From Anas platyrhynchos (lineage: Eukaryota; Chordata; Aves; Anseriformes; Anatidae), in assembly GCF_047663525.1 (NCBI RefSeq), contig NC_092592.1, positions 24,175,001 to 24,239,000 of the forward strand: a stretch of DNA of 64,000 nucleotides. Direction: 5' to 3'. Below the pieces are notes generated by a model. It was not told the origin of the DNA, searched no databases, and saw nothing but the letters and a program-made list of their open reading frames with translations. Shown piece after piece: positions 14,201 through 27,947 of the stretch. Numbering within the stretch: the first letter of the stretch is position 1; every line of letters starts with the position of its first letter. The position numbers and the translations under genes are program-made.

Positions 14201-15261
14201 CTCAGTCAGAAAATGTTGTGTGTGTGAGTAATGGCCATATGTGGCTATTGAGGGAAAAGCTGTCTGGATTATCTGAAGCAGTGAAGTTTGGTTCCTGAGA
14301 ATAGTGATTTCAAAAAGTCAGAACTGATCTTGGGCATCCACTCAGAAGTTGAAGGACAAGCAGTGGAAATCTGAAACTCCAGCTCTGTTCTCCTTTGAGG
14401 TGTTTCTCCAGATTCAGGCTGTTCCAGTGACCCAACAAGCAGCCTGGAGAACTTATTACCACTGTTGATCATACTGTTTGTTGCTCTTTGACTGCAGTGC
14501 TCTTAATTTTGGCTGCTCTGTCAACACAGAGCTGCCTGAACCACTTAATGTCCTCACCTGGAGGGCTATACCAGCAAGGGGTAGGCAGGCTGCCGCCATG
14601 AGCCCTTGTTGTGTTCCTGTAGGCCATTCCCACTGGCTTTTGTTATTCAGGTTCTCAATCTGAGGGTCCACCTGGACGCTCAGCTAGTCTGTGAAGGTCA
14701 GGCAGAAGCCAGGACACAGGAATACTCTTTTCTAGTTGTAGCTGATGAGAAATGGTCTGCTGAAGGTTGAATATGAGTAGAGGAAGAAGAGGGTTCTTCA
14801 AAGGGTAAGATGAAGAACCTGGACATTACCTTACTTGTGTTTCCCTTAGTGTGCATAGCACATGAAGGAACTGTGACAAGAGCCTCCAAAAGTGTGTCTG
14901 AAACAAATTCACTAACAGTAAATGAAAATTTGGTTGTGCACAGAGTTGTCCTGACCTTGGTCAAGGTACATGGAAAATATTTCCAGCTTTGTACTGCACA
15001 CCTTTTCATTTGATCAAATGACAGTCTCTGAATAAGTGTTGGGTTTTGAAGGTTCTTTTATTACCTCTGGGTTCAGCAAATTGCAAATTTAATACCGGTG
15101 GAAGGTTTTTGTTTGTTTTGTTGTGTTTTTACCATGACAGTGAAGTGACGTGTAGCTGAAACTGTTTCTCAGCTCCACACATAGAGGTGTCTAAGCTCAG
15201 GCAATACACAGTTTAAGCTTGAAGAGTGAGGAAGGTAGGGATTAAATTTTAATAGTCCTGC

Positions 15262-15290
15262 TTTTTTTTTTTTTTTTTTTTTTTTTTTTT
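15262..15290. repeat. Poly(T) homopolymer, 29 bases
   Basis: This is the longest pure homopolymer in the window. It could be the tail of a minus-strand retroposed copy whose body would lie at higher coordinates. I could not identify the parent or a target-site duplication. Confidence 0.85.
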
Positions 15291-16469
15291 GACTTTTAGC
15301 TAACGAGGCCATAGCTGGGTAGCTGGTTAACTGCAGGGTTTCCAAACCCTGTTTCATTTTAAACTGTGTCACTTCTTTAAATGGGGGATTCTAAAAAGTG
15401 AAAATGAGGAAACACCAGAAACAGGAACTTTAACTGTTGTATGAAGCCAGTTTTATACTGTAAATGCAGACAATCTAGAGAAGTGACAGGATTTGCCTTT
15501 AGTATAGGTCTTGTTGAAATAATTAGCACTAAAGAGATGAAGCTTTGAAGAACAGAGTCCTGATATGCCATGAAATATTCATTTCTACTAAGTCATTTAA
15601 ATTAGAAGTGTTGAAAAGGGAAATTGTTCCAAGACTTCTCACAAAGTCTGTTGAACACTGAGTTGGGAATAAGGAGGGGGAGAGGAGAAGGAGGGTTGTT
15701 TTGGGTTTGTTTTCTTTTTTTAAATTAAAGCCTGAGATGGAGCTTACCATGTTTATCTTAACAATGAATTCCTTGGTATTTCTCTTACATAGTCATATGA
15801 TGCTGACCAGAACTCGGAAGGAAATGTTTGAAATTTATACCTAAGCTCCTTTTCCCATTCCAGAAATCTGTATTGTGGGGTATAAAGTAATACGAACCAG
15901 CAAGACTGCCCGAGGTGTTGGTTAACACTGTTCTGAAAGATTTATTACCACCCAAAACATGAGAAATTCTTCTCGGTCAACTGACTTTATAGTAAGAAGA
16001 CCTCAATTAAAAAAAAATAAAATAAATCATTCTGTGGCAGTGTTTGAAAAAAAAATCCCTTTGTACTGTGTTGTAACAGGCTGCCAGCCAATGTCATCCA
16101 CATGTCTACTTGGTAGCAGAAAAGATTTTCAGCATGTCTTCTTACTAAAATGAAACATTTTATATACATTTCAAAAGCATCTTGGCATTTTAAATCAGAT
16201 GATTGCATACATTTAATTTTACTTTGAAAAGGAAAACAAGGTTCACACCATTTATAGTTTGGCTTCACTTCATATCACTAACTTTTTCTCTCCCTTTTCA
16301 AGCATCTTTCAGCAGAAACCCCACTATGCCAACCAATTTTAAGCAGAACTGCTCGGATTAAATGCGTCTACATTAATGCAGCAGAAACTAAAGGGCACAG
16401 TGCTACAATTTAGGGACGTGCCATCAGCGGAGTTACAGACATGAACCAGGGGTCTGGAATCTGTCTTCC

Positions 16470-16490
16470 CATGTGAGCTCAGCTCACATG
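16470..16490. repeat. 21-base palindrome with 10-base arms
   Basis: Two perfect 10-base arms (CATGTGAGCT and AGCTCACATG) surround a single C. Each arm contains an E-box-like CANNTG and an AGCT. It could be a dimeric protein-binding site or chance. No nearby gene supports a function. Confidence 0.8.
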
Positions 16491-19400
16491 AGCCCCGAGT
16501 TCATCACCGTTAATGCTTTGCCCACAAGACTGGAACAAGCAACGGGAACAGTCAGATAGTCACTGGAGACATTTGCATCGTGAGCAAATGGAAAATTGCT
16601 GGGGCAAGGATGTCTTGTGTCCTTGACCTGTGCTTCCAGTTGTTCAGCAATCTGTTTCCATCAATTATTCTTACTTGTATTGTGGTAACACCTAGGAGCA
16701 CCAGTATGGATGAGGACTGTGTCATCCCTAGTGTGATACAAAGACCCAAGAGACCTTTTCTGTTTGGGATGCATTTGCCATGACCCATGGACACTGACAG
16801 CAGACTGGCCTCTGACTGATTCTCATGAAAAATCTATGCCAGAGCCCGAGGTGAAAGGTTTCTGGATGCAGAGCACCACCAGTGTATTGCAAGGAACTCC
16901 AACAGGACCACATTCAGCCTTAGCACAGGCTGCTTGACCCTCCTTCATCCAGAAATCCCAGTTTATGGCCATCCAAGAGTTCATCAAGCATGCAAGAAGT
17001 ATAAGATGAAATACTTCAAACTCATTAGAGACTTAACAGACTTAAGGCTACTGGGGAATTTCCAACCAGATTGTAAAAAGATACTGAGCAAAGTCCTATT
17101 TTGGAAACAGTCTATTTGCTAGAAAACAGGAAGCTTTTCTCTTCTCTTCCCTGCAAACTATTTATTTGGATCACTGAGCAGCCTATAACAAAATTATTTC
17201 CTTATCTCCATCTGTTAGCATTTATTTATAGTCTTTTGTATCATACACAGATTGCCAGCTTTCTTTGGGACTGCCCTTTTATTCCAGTTTTGTACAACAT
17301 TCAGCACAACAGCTTTCTAACTGAGGTTTCTAGGCACTCCAGAAACATGGATGAATATTGCCTGCACACAACTCTGCTGGCTTCTCAAGTGCAACACTTG
17401 GAAGCATGTATAAAAATCCAAATTAATGTCATTTTACCTGGTTTTTGCCTTTTCATCTGTAGGAGCAGTAAAGTGAAATCTTTCCTTCCAGATCTGTTGC
17501 TCTGCTCACAGAGCCAGTTACCTTCTCAGCAATGCTGCTGAGAAGAAGGGGCACAAAAGAGGCTTCTGGAGTGTCACCTCTCAGAGGCAGAAGGAAATAC
17601 TTGCAGCTACTTCCTAAATGTGCTGTTGTTTAGGGATGATGTGTTACCCACAAGATCACAGGAAATTCTGCCAACTCATCTTCTCAGGTTTTTGTAAGTG
17701 TTGTACACACACATATTAAAGATCATGATTTTTAAGCTAGCTACTCACCTGAGTAGATTTAAATAGGAGAGGAAAGGAAAGGAAAACACCTCTTTTGAAG
17801 AAAACTCATTGCTCTTAACCAATACATACATAGCCACCTCTTGCTCTGTGTAGCATAAAAAGTCATTGTAAACATAAAAATGTGACAAAAAAAAAAAAAG
17901 GTAATATTAAAAAAAAAAAACAAAAACAAAAAAACAGTACTTTACTAATATTGCTATTCATGGTATAAGAAAAGGGAGGCTAATTTCTCAAAATTCATTA
18001 TTAAGGTTACAAAACCTTTATTGTCGTGTGGGTTTGGACTGTTGATTTTGGGAATGCACCCTTCAGATACATTTATAAGTCTTGTTTTTATGCCAAATAA
18101 ATGATTACTGTGTTCAAATCTATCTCCGCTGGTGTCTGCACAGTATTATGTTCAGCGGGACAGGCAGTTCTGGGTGCTCAGCATACCTCTCGCGTGCATC
18201 AGATGCTGTCAACATTTTGGCATGGAATTCACTGGAGTCCCACCTTCTGGATCCACCCTCATGGCTCTGCAGGGCTGTGTTACTCCTGTGGGCAGAGGGA
18301 ATAGACGGTTGCATCATCCCCCTCATGCACCTGTCCTGGATGTATTTACTTGTGCTCTACCTCTTCTGTGGGTGCTAAATTCACGGTCCTACGGAACTGG
18401 GATACCAAGGGGTTTAGCAGAGTAGCTTGAAGTGTATTTTGCAACACGGGAGTGTAAAAGCAAAAGTTTTAAGGGTTATGACTAGAATTATTAAAATGAA
18501 GAACAATAACGAAGTAAAGCAATAAGTTTAATTGTTTTTATTGTAACTGGCAATTTACTAAGAAGCAGATTGCTCTTAATGAAACTATTCATATGAGTAA
18601 AATGGGCAGGAATTGGTTCTATAGCTCTCTAAGGCTGAAATCTAATCACATTGGTTAATTTGTTATTTATCCAGAACATTTTGTTTATTACCTTATTGTC
18701 CTTCACAAGTAACTCTGCGTATAAATTTCTCTGCTCCCTCTCTTCTGATTATATGACTGTGGAACCTGAATGTAGCAATTTAAATAATTCAGCGGCTGCT
18801 GCTCTCTGTAATCAGCATTTCAAAAAGGGTCATGGATACCTTTTCTAAAAAGGTTGTCAGAACAACCCTTCTCTTCTGGCTGCTCTCGTAAATCACAGTC
18901 ATTGTGTGCCACCCAGAGTTGGGATAGCAGAGCCAGGGCACATCACGGGCTGGAGGAGAGCAGTAGTCACTGCAGTCCTGGTATATCAAGCATCTCCTTC
19001 CATGTTTTCTCCAGCAATGAGTGACTTTATATACAGCTAAATAATAAAAGACTTCTCCTGTGACAAAACACAGGGAGGAAAGCAACATCCTCAGTAGTTA
19101 CAGAAATAAAATGTATGGCAGAAAACTGAGACTTAATGTGGTGCACATGCTTACCTTTATGTGTTTTATTTACTTATGGCTCGCTTCCAAACAGATGATG
19201 TATCATCCTGTGAGGGACAAAGGAGAGGGAGGTATAAAAAATGGCAACCTAGTCCCAGCTTACCTTGCTGGCAACAAAAAAAAGGCTCACCTTAAAGTGT
19301 TCAGTGCTAAGTTGTCCCTCTTCAGTGGGTGCTTCTACTGGGACTGACATTCCCTCTCCCCCTCCACATGTGATAACACTCTGTATTTCCATGTGCTCAA

Positions 19401-20313
19401 CAGTATTTTTAGCACATATTGCAATTCCCTAGATGGGAAGCAAAACCACAATGTTGTATCTCAGTCCAATGGAAACACTTCAGACTGCTGCCATGAGCTG
19501 GTACTTAAGTCATACATCCTTAATTATATCAGATACCTACTCGGATCACATTCTTTGTCCTGGAAGCTTGCTGTGCTACGTCATGTCTCAAATCACACCA
19601 CAAGCAAAAAATATTCACTGTACCTTTTTTGGGCAGTTCTCACAATATGCTACCTATGTAAGCATTCCCGTCCTGTGCTGCAGGCAGCTGGGCACCAGAA
19701 GTAAATTTGGAGTCCAACTCCCAGCTGAAGGGGTCCCTCTTTGAGCGTCCCCCCCAGGTCAATTTTGATGCCCTTTCCTGTACCACACCTACATCAATGG
19801 GGTGAACACCAGCCTTGGGGCTGGTGCCTGACTGGCACAGCAGAACCACTGTGCTCAGCCCTGTTGCTGGCCCTCCCAGCACTGGGATGTTTTTTCATGA
19901 ATGGTCTACCAACTTTCTTTGGTTTTCCCCTTGTTACAGCATAGCCGGATCTCCGGGTGACCACAAAAAACATCTCTGGAAACACAACGGAAGGGAAGTG
20001 GTGGGATGAAAGCAAGTAGCTGGAAGGTGGGGAAGGTAGACAGCTTCTTTCAACACCAGAGCTGGTTTGTGTTACCTGAAATCATTCATGAACAGACAGC
20101 CTCTGCTGTCTATCAGCAGCATGAATAACTTACAAAGGAAAACCCCAGCTTATATTAGTCTCATTTGAAGACGGGTAAAAAAGAAATTCTTGGGAGCTAG
20201 AAAGCTGTCCTGTTAGGAAAAATGTTAGGGAAAAAAAAATTGCAATCTTTAATTTTTCTTGTGGGCTTGATATTTATTTTTTTTAATTTAAAATTAATTT
20301 ATCATTTTGAAAT

Positions 20314-20359
20314 TGTTAAAAACCACTCAGATTTGTATACTGAGGTGGTTTTTTTAACA
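20314..20359. repeat. Imperfect hairpin, about 17-bp stem
   Basis: The left arm 20314-20330 pairs with the right arm 20340-20359 around a 9-base loop. It has one bulged G and two extra T in the right arm. The core is ACCACTCAG against CTGAGgTGGT. It could be a degenerate terminal-inverted-repeat relic, a small structured RNA or chance. I see no coding or named repeat context. Confidence 0.7.
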
Positions 20360-23300
20360 GACATGATTTGGCTCAACCTCTAGGGCTGTAGTGTTAAGAA
20401 AGTGGATCCCTGAGTTTTCTGTAAATAAGCTTTTAAAGAAATAATTCACAGAGTACATAATGACCAGAAAATGTTTGCTATTTCACAAGGACAGCTGTAG
20501 CAGGAGAGGAGGAGACCTCCTGACAAGGTTCCCATCAAATGATGACACGAGATATGTGACCTTCCTAACAGTATACTGGAGCATTGGTTTGAAAAGCAAG
20601 CTCCTGCTGGCATGATTTCAAAACCTGACCATAAATTAGTTCTCATCCACAGCTGTCTGAAACCCAAAGAAATTAAATCAGGTTCTTTGCATTGCTTCGT
20701 TCTGACAGGAAGGACAAAAATGTTTGCGTGTCACGATTACTGTAGGTGTGCATTGCTAAATCTTGGCTGCTGAGTAGAGCTTGATATGGTGTTGTTACCT
20801 ATTATTTTGATGTAGCTGAATATAATATGGAGTAATTCTTACAGGAAAAGGTATTGATGAATACGTCTGTAAAGAGATATAGCCAATGAATGTTGAAATT
20901 CTGTCATTTTTCAGAGGAGAAAAAAAAAAGAGAGTAGTGGGAATATTGCATTTTGTATGAGCAAATGCTTCAAATTTATAAGCTTGTGACTGGTCTTGAT
21001 TCATATTTGTGGCTAGTTAAATTCAATGGAACTAAAGAATCTAAATTTTTAAAAGATATATTTTTTTTCTGTAACCATTTTGGTAAATTCTCTTTGTTTA
21101 ACAAATATGTGGAATGTTCCTCCCAAAAGGGCCAGAAAAAAATAAGTAATCATGCGCATTACCTTGTATTGGCACAAGTGCTTCTAACAAGAGTATGTTG
21201 CTTACTGAAAAAAAAACAAAAAAATTAGTTATGAATTTGACAGTCATATTAAGTGAGTAAGTTGAACTGAAGACTCATCACAATCTTTTCATCCTGTAAG
21301 TATTCTTAAAATTTAGAAAATTAATTAAAACCTAGGTATCATAATAGGGGGCACTTTTGATTTACATTTAAACATGTTTACAAATAATCATGTGCATTCC
21401 CTCCATTTGTTACGAATGGAAGCCTGTGCTTGAGGCAGGTCCCTGACCAGATGGGACCTCATTAGCTGTGTTCTCTCTCCCCTCCTGTCTTCCAAGGTGC
21501 TCAGAAAAGAAAGTGAGCAGGGTGTACATCATGTTTACACTGACCTGCCCTCTTCTGCCACTGTTGGCAGGGCACTCTGTCCTGTATTATACAATCTCCT
21601 GATTTCATTTGCTAGCCTACTAGAACTCAGATTTGATAACTTCAGAATGTGGCAGAAGACATTTCTTTACCTGTGTGAAATGGAGCAATTTTCTTCACCT
21701 GTGGTTATATGTTTGGTTTATTATGTGAGGGGCAGTTTCTGGCCATCCAGTGTTGTAGATCACTGAATGTAACTTCTGTTGGCATAGATCTGTTTTCTTA
21801 ACTGTGATGCCTTGGACTTTAATACTTTGTAAATGTGATTGTGGATGTAGAGCAGTGCCCTGCGGTAATCACTCAGAGGAGGCTCTTCCTTGCCTACATG
21901 GGAGCATTAGAGGCCCTCCATTGTGCTGAGGATTTTGTCAGTAATGTCATCACTACAGGTATTGTTGTGTTCACTTCAGGTGTTTTGTCTTTTTTTTTTT
22001 TTTTTTCCCCTTACAGTGAATGCATAAGGATAGTTCTTTTTCACTGCAAATGAGTGTTACTAACAAATTTTGTCAGGGGACACTGCCCTTGGGTTATTAC
22101 TACAGTGCTATAACCTGTCATCTTATTCCTCACTGATCAAGGCTGTAAGGTCAGAGAATGGAGGGAGGGAAGAAGGTGCTACAGTAAGCTTTTGTACAGT
22201 TAAAAGAGCCAAAAAACTAAGACATCTGCAACTATTGCATAAATAAGCCATTTGACACCTTTAATAGCTTTAACACACTCTTTTTGGAATAAAATTAACA
22301 TCTGTGCTGACAGCTTACACGCCAAATTTCAGCCTGATGCAAATTTGAAAAGTCCTGGATAAAAACTGTGAAAAATCCAGAGTTTATAAACACTACCTGA
22401 TCCTAACTGACATTCTAAATAGATGGTAGTTAAGCTGCACTATTTATATAGTGCACTACTTCATACACTGGAAAGACAGAAAGTAATCGCCTTCTTTAGA
22501 AGTGCTGTACCAAGTATATGACTGGGTCACCTGAAGGGTTATTATAAATAGAACAACTTGGCTGAATACAAATGACATTATAAGTTGTCACTGCTGTTTT
22601 GGGAAGGAGACTGTACTCCTGCTATGATCTCCAGTAAATCAGATACCTCTGTACTCAATAACAGTGAATTCTGCAATATCTGCTGAGAATACGGGAGGTG
22701 GTGCTATATGCACAGCCACTTCCTTACCCCTCTCTGCTTTGCAGCACAGGGCAGATCTGCACCCATCTTGCTATCTGCGTCTTCCATGGGTCAGAGGTCT
22801 ACAGGAAGCTCCACAACACCTCCTCTCTGCTCATTTCTTCTTCCAGAGAAGTCAGAGCGTGCAATGTGGAGGAATGGGATGAGCTCCCTCCATCACACAG
22901 GTGGAAAAGGGAAGCGATGCTCTGCTCACACACTGGCCAATGACACCGTGAGATTAAACCACTCTCAAGAAAAAAAGCCTTCAGATTTATTTCTGGAAGA
23001 GAGTTTTGAGTTTCAAGACCAGTAATAACTTATACAGGGACATGGTATAGCTGTTAGTTTCAGTATCTCTTATTTACATATGAGAAGTGTTTAATGCCAG
23101 GATTCTTTACTGCTTTGCTTTGTGTCTTGGGGACTCCACTGAGTGTAGGTCTACAGACCCAGTGAGGGTCTACAAGATTATACAGAGGGGAAGATCTTTG
23201 TGAGCGATATTGGAAGAATTATTTATTTATTTATTTTAAGGAGAGTAACTGTGGGTAAAGTACAAATTGGAAACATTTCTTAAAAGAGAACTACTTGGGA

Positions 23301-24734
23301 AGAGGTCATATACATCAATCCTATTATCTAGAAAAATGCTCTGCTTTTACAAAGTTTTCACTACTCAAGTTAAACACCGCTTCTTTTATAGAGGAATTCT
23401 GTATGGGGCAAGGGCAGAAAATGTGATTATTCAGTCCTGGGTGAATGTTTCCTCTGAACATCATGACTGAAAACCACGGAAGCAAAACAGCATTTTTGTT
23501 CATTTATTAAGTGAACTCAATTGCCCTTATATTTAGTTGTGTTATTGTCACTCCTTTTGTTCCACACACACCGATGGGACTTGGTACTTCAACTTTGAAA
23601 AGGAGGTTTACTGGAATAGAGGCTGTTTAGGACGGAGCAAGTTTTGGCTGAAGATGAGCATTTCTGTGAAAGCAGTTAGGCAGAGAACAGAAAGCTGCTG
23701 GTGTCAGAGTCAGCACTGCCCAAGGACATGTCCCGCAGGCTGCTGTAAGGCACAGCTGCAGGTGGATCCACACCTGCCTGCAGCTCCGTGTGAGGAGCAG
23801 GATCTTGGGAGAAACATCCTCAGGGCTTGCTCCACTGCAGCGACAGCCCTACCAGCATCCAGCAGCAGAGGCCCCCCTACGCTTTGGGTTCCCGGAGGCT
23901 TGTAGTAACCGAAGACGAGCAGGGCTGGTTTACCTTACAGAGCAGCCTGATTCACCAGCAAGAACTGTGTCTTTCTGAGGGTGGGGGCAGTAGCTGACCC
24001 ACCCCTCTGATTTTAGTCAATGTCCTGGGGCTGCTCGGACCTTTTTCCCTGCGAGATTCAAGGCCACTGCGAGTTGCTCCATTTATAAAAGTTTGTCATT
24101 GTCTTTAAAAAGAAATAGGAAACACGACGAAGCCTGTCACATTCTGACATTACAGAGGGAACACCAGATAATGCATTTAAGGTATGAAATGCTCAGCAGC
24201 CTTCAAGCATCCAGCTCTTAGTCCTGCCACAACCACCCTATGAGGTGAACTGTAGCTCTGTCATCTGCCCTAACAGTTTCCAAGTACTGCATACATAACT
24301 TGTCCCCACACTTCTTATTTTTGAGGCTCAAAACCTGAGCATTTCTCAGTGCTCGCTGTGAGCTCAGATCTGCAGCCTGGGCTGGGCGCTGGAGGCAGCT
24401 GTGGCCTCAGCCTCTGCCGACCTTCTCGCAGCTCTGCTCCTTTCCACTCTGCCTCGGAAGCAGAGAGGACAAGCAGATTGAAATGATTTACCTCTTACCT
24501 CTCACTATTTCTTCAGTTCATGGATGTTTACTTTTTTTTTTTTTAAAGCAGATCAGGCTGGTCACCTAGCCCAGGAAGTATGCAAAGGTCTGCAAAGCCA
24601 CACTGAACAGCAATCTTAATTCTAATTAGTATTTTTTAATTTTATGGGTCATATGATGACGAAGGTAGACAAGCAACTTTCTGAATTAAAAATTACATAC
24701 TGCCTCAGACCATCCCCTTTTTAGCATGGCATAC

Positions 24735-24735
<1 letters not shown>

Positions 24736-24779
<44 letters not shown>

Positions 24780-24780
24780 T
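24736..24780. repeat. (TTA)n microsatellite, about 15 units
   Basis: An uninterrupted trinucleotide array of about 45 bases. It is probably length-polymorphic. No gene overlaps it. Confidence 0.95.
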
Positions 24781-27016
24781 CATGTTTGAATAGAAACAGG
24801 CTAAAATCCTGTGTCTAGTATCTGCCTCTATACCATTTAAAAATAGTTTCCAGATCGGACATGACAAAGACAGAGGGTATCTCCTGGCCTCAGCTTTTGT
24901 CCCTTGCAATACTTGAGGGAAGGTCATGCTACTGATATGTCTCATAAGATTTCAAGTGAAGTTAACTGAAGACTGAAGTTTAAAGATTGAATATAGTGGT
25001 AAACATATATTCAGGACAAGAGCAATTCCCAAGTAACGCCACTTTTCTGGAGAGAAGAAGAAAAACCCTAGTAAAAGTTGTGTGTTTTCTAAGTTCAATC
25101 TCCTCGCTTGGTGATTTTTTTCCTAGCAGTCTCTTCTAATGTTTGCATCCAGTGAGTTATCACAGATAACCTAACTCTGGACATCACTAAAATATCCACT
25201 GTGTTTCTAAAAATAGAGGACATGATTTTTTTTCAACCCAAAGGTCCTGTTCCCTGGCAAGGGGTAATTTAATATTCAGCTTGCTCCAGTAGACAAAAAA
25301 AAAAAAAAGAGTTAATCACTGACCTAAAAAATCAGCTGTTGCCTAGGCACCAGTGACCACGAGCCTTTTACAGTTTGCTAGTACAAATAGTGTATTGCAC
25401 CAGCCAGTGATGACGAGGAACCTGAAATGCAAATGTAATGAGGCTGAAAAGGCAGAACTGCGTATTAGCTTTTCTTTCTGTGTACTAGGCAAGCACAAGC
25501 AGGATGTATCCCATCTGATGATGCATCTTCAACCAAAACTTTACCATTTACAAAAGAGAAAGATAAAAAGATAAAACTGAGTATCTGATGAGTCAAAACA
25601 ACACCTCAGTAATTTGCATTAAGTGCCTCAGATGAATTAGCTGAGGAAGTCTCTGCACCACTTTTCTAAATGTTTGTAAACTCTTTAAAAACATTCTGAA
25701 CAGAGGAGAATAGCCAAAAGGTAAGTGAGACCTTAGACCAGTACATCTAATGTTAATCATAGGAGAAATTATGCAGATTTAGCTGGGGAGAGCTTGAGTG
25801 CACCTTGTGTACATGCCCTGGAAAAGAGAGAGCTTTTCTGCCTTACAGGTAAAGGCACATGATCCAAGGATGAACAGGTAGACTAAGACAAGCTCAAGTC
25901 TGACATAAATTCTTCTTCTCAGCAAGAATACTAACATGAATCGACTAGCTTGTCAGCAATGGCAGACAGATTTACAATCATTTGGATTCCATAGGACAAA
26001 ATTTCAAAAATTCATGCCTTAGTCCAACTTCAAGGGAAAAGGACAGCTGACAACAGGGGAGGTTTGGCAAGACTGGGATCATCCTTACAAACCCTGATGT
26101 CTTGGAACAGGTATGACTTGTGGGCAGACATGGACTTCCATCTTCCCTAGCGGGTGATGTGGGCAGGTGGCATGGGAGGGTAGAGCAGCTCGGGAGTTCA
26201 GAAGTCCTGTGGTCTCTGATTTTGACATGATTCACATGGCAAGTATGGTGAGCCCTCCAACTGAGTCAGCAGAGTAACAGGTGGGTTTCAGTGGCACCCT
26301 GCCTAAGTTCTGTTAAAAGGTCACTGAAAAAGATGCTTTTTTGTAAAACATTTCTATTTCAATGAATCAGGTCTTTCTGTTGAAACTGAAATGTTTTGCC
26401 GAAAACCTGTTATGTTGGAAAATTCCCAGCCATTTATCTCTCTCCTACTCCCATAGAGAGGAAATGGGTTGTCTCCAGCTTTTGCTTCCCCTTTCAATGT
26501 TTCAGCCATCCTGTGCTTCCCTTTGTGCCCACTCGGGGTCCATCTCATAAAGCACACATCTGTTAAAGGGTCCAAATATTTTTGTACTAGGGTGTGTAAG
26601 ATTTTCAGACTATGAAGAGGAAAAAAAAAAAGTACTGCTCAATGAGAAAGAAAGATAGAATAGCTGTGTCACGAGAGTGTATCACCAACCAAACAAAAAT
26701 TCAGCCTATCTTTTCTAAAGGACAAAGGCCACTTCAATTCCCTAAGTGTCAGCTTCCATAAGGGATCTCTGACATTCCTGTAAACACTAGTAAAGCATTT
26801 GAGGGCCAGCCAAAACCGAAAATTATTATTATTATAAATATTATTGATCATTAATAGTAATAACAATTACAGGCCAAAAACACCCCTACCATTCCCGTGT
26901 TAAACCAAGGCTGAGTTTGGCTATGGTTGCATTCTGACTTCTGACTGCAGAGGAACATGTGACCAGGTACACTCAATTATTTGTCACAAAAATACTAGCC
27001 AGGAAATTAAGCCTGT

Positions 27017-27044
27017 TGTGTGTGTGCATGTGTGTGTGTGCGCG
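27017..27044. repeat. (TG)n-rich microsatellite
   Basis: Alternating TG with one CA interruption, ending in CGCGC. Such alternating purine-pyrimidine DNA can adopt the Z form. No gene is attached. Confidence 0.8.
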
Positions 27045-27896
27045 CATCATTCCCAAATGCCAGTCTCTGCGAGTGTATCTATTACTTGTAAGCATTTACT
27101 AATCGTTTGTGAACAAATGTTAGCAGTTAGTTTGTTTCCATCTGTCATTCCTGTGCCGGTCTGTGCCTGGCCACGTCATTGTGCAGAGATGTGCAGTTGA
27201 CTTTTTCCCCTTCCTGACGACTCAAACTCTTTGGCTAGAAGGAATATGTTTGTGAATAATTGTAAAATAAATTGTTGTGGTCTCCTTCTGCTTGATCGGA
27301 CCAGCACCCTGCTAAGGTTGGACTGTTCTCCCTTAAGTACAAGAAAATATGCTCAGGGTCATGTACTGCCATAGTCACTCAGGGGTGTTACTGTGCTCTA
27401 TGTACGCTTATCTGAGCCAGCAGCAGGGCATGCCAGCGTGGGGTCCTGTGCAGGCTGCAAAACTCATCCAGGAACCAGTGTGAATGTGTAGGCCCAGGCA
27501 GCATGTACTTGGCATGAGGAACAGCCTGTGATTTAACCTTAATATTCCCTGACTCCCCCCAGAATAATGTGAAGTAGCTGGCAACATGTTATTTAAGACT
27601 TTTAGGTTGCTCAAAGGGATTGAAAGAATCAAGGAAAGGGTCCTTGGAAGGATAAAGGAGGGAACACAGTAATATTGTCTGTTAGAAGACAGGCCATCTT
27701 TACCCTTTTTTCTGACTGCTCCATTGCCCACTACCCTTGTTTATCACTTTGGCAATGAATGATTGCATGATTACATGCATTGCTTCATTACACACAGCAC
27801 TGCTGCAACCAGCTAGCATCCATCCATACTAGCAAATTTAAAGCCAGTTTAGATGTGCCTTTCCCAGCTGTGGTTATGTCTTTGATTATGTTGTAG

Positions 27897-27947
27897 AAGA
27901 TACTGATGATATGGATGTAGATGATGATGTAGATGTAGATGATACAG
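27897..27947 (+). repeat. GATGTA/GATGAT short tandem repeat with splice-like edges
   Basis: A 51-base run of GAT-based units (GATGTA and GATGAT), preceded by TTGTAG and followed by GTAATA. Read in the GAT frame it is open and would encode an almost purely Asp/Val/Thr peptide. It is most simply a microsatellite. Nothing ties it to a gene. Confidence 0.6.

Larger units (their letters stand above)
5856..15261. other. Intergenic DNA, no gene recognised
   Basis: This stretch is AT-rich noncoding DNA. It contains homopolymers at 6466-6484 (A19) and 11243-11266 (T24), a short AAGA run near 9387-9402, and a TG/TA-rich patch near 11982-12007. The longest open frame (12255-12743, + strand) has no recognisable domain and starts and stops without any gene-like context. 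Confidence 0.55.
15291..24735. other. Intergenic DNA, no gene recognised
   Basis: Noncoding DNA with short open frames only. The one at 17101-17541 (+) is hydrophobic but has no recognisable family. The stretch includes a 21-base palindrome at 16470-16490, an A-rich patch at 17887-17937 and a hairpin at 20314-20359. Confidence 0.55.

Noticed and set aside
17101..17541. A 146-residue hydrophobic + strand open frame
   Set aside because: Starts inside AT-rich noncoding DNA, composition fits random translation, and no family is recognised.
23220..23240. Short ATTT repeats
   Set aside because: Only about four units, too short to be worth a repeat entry.
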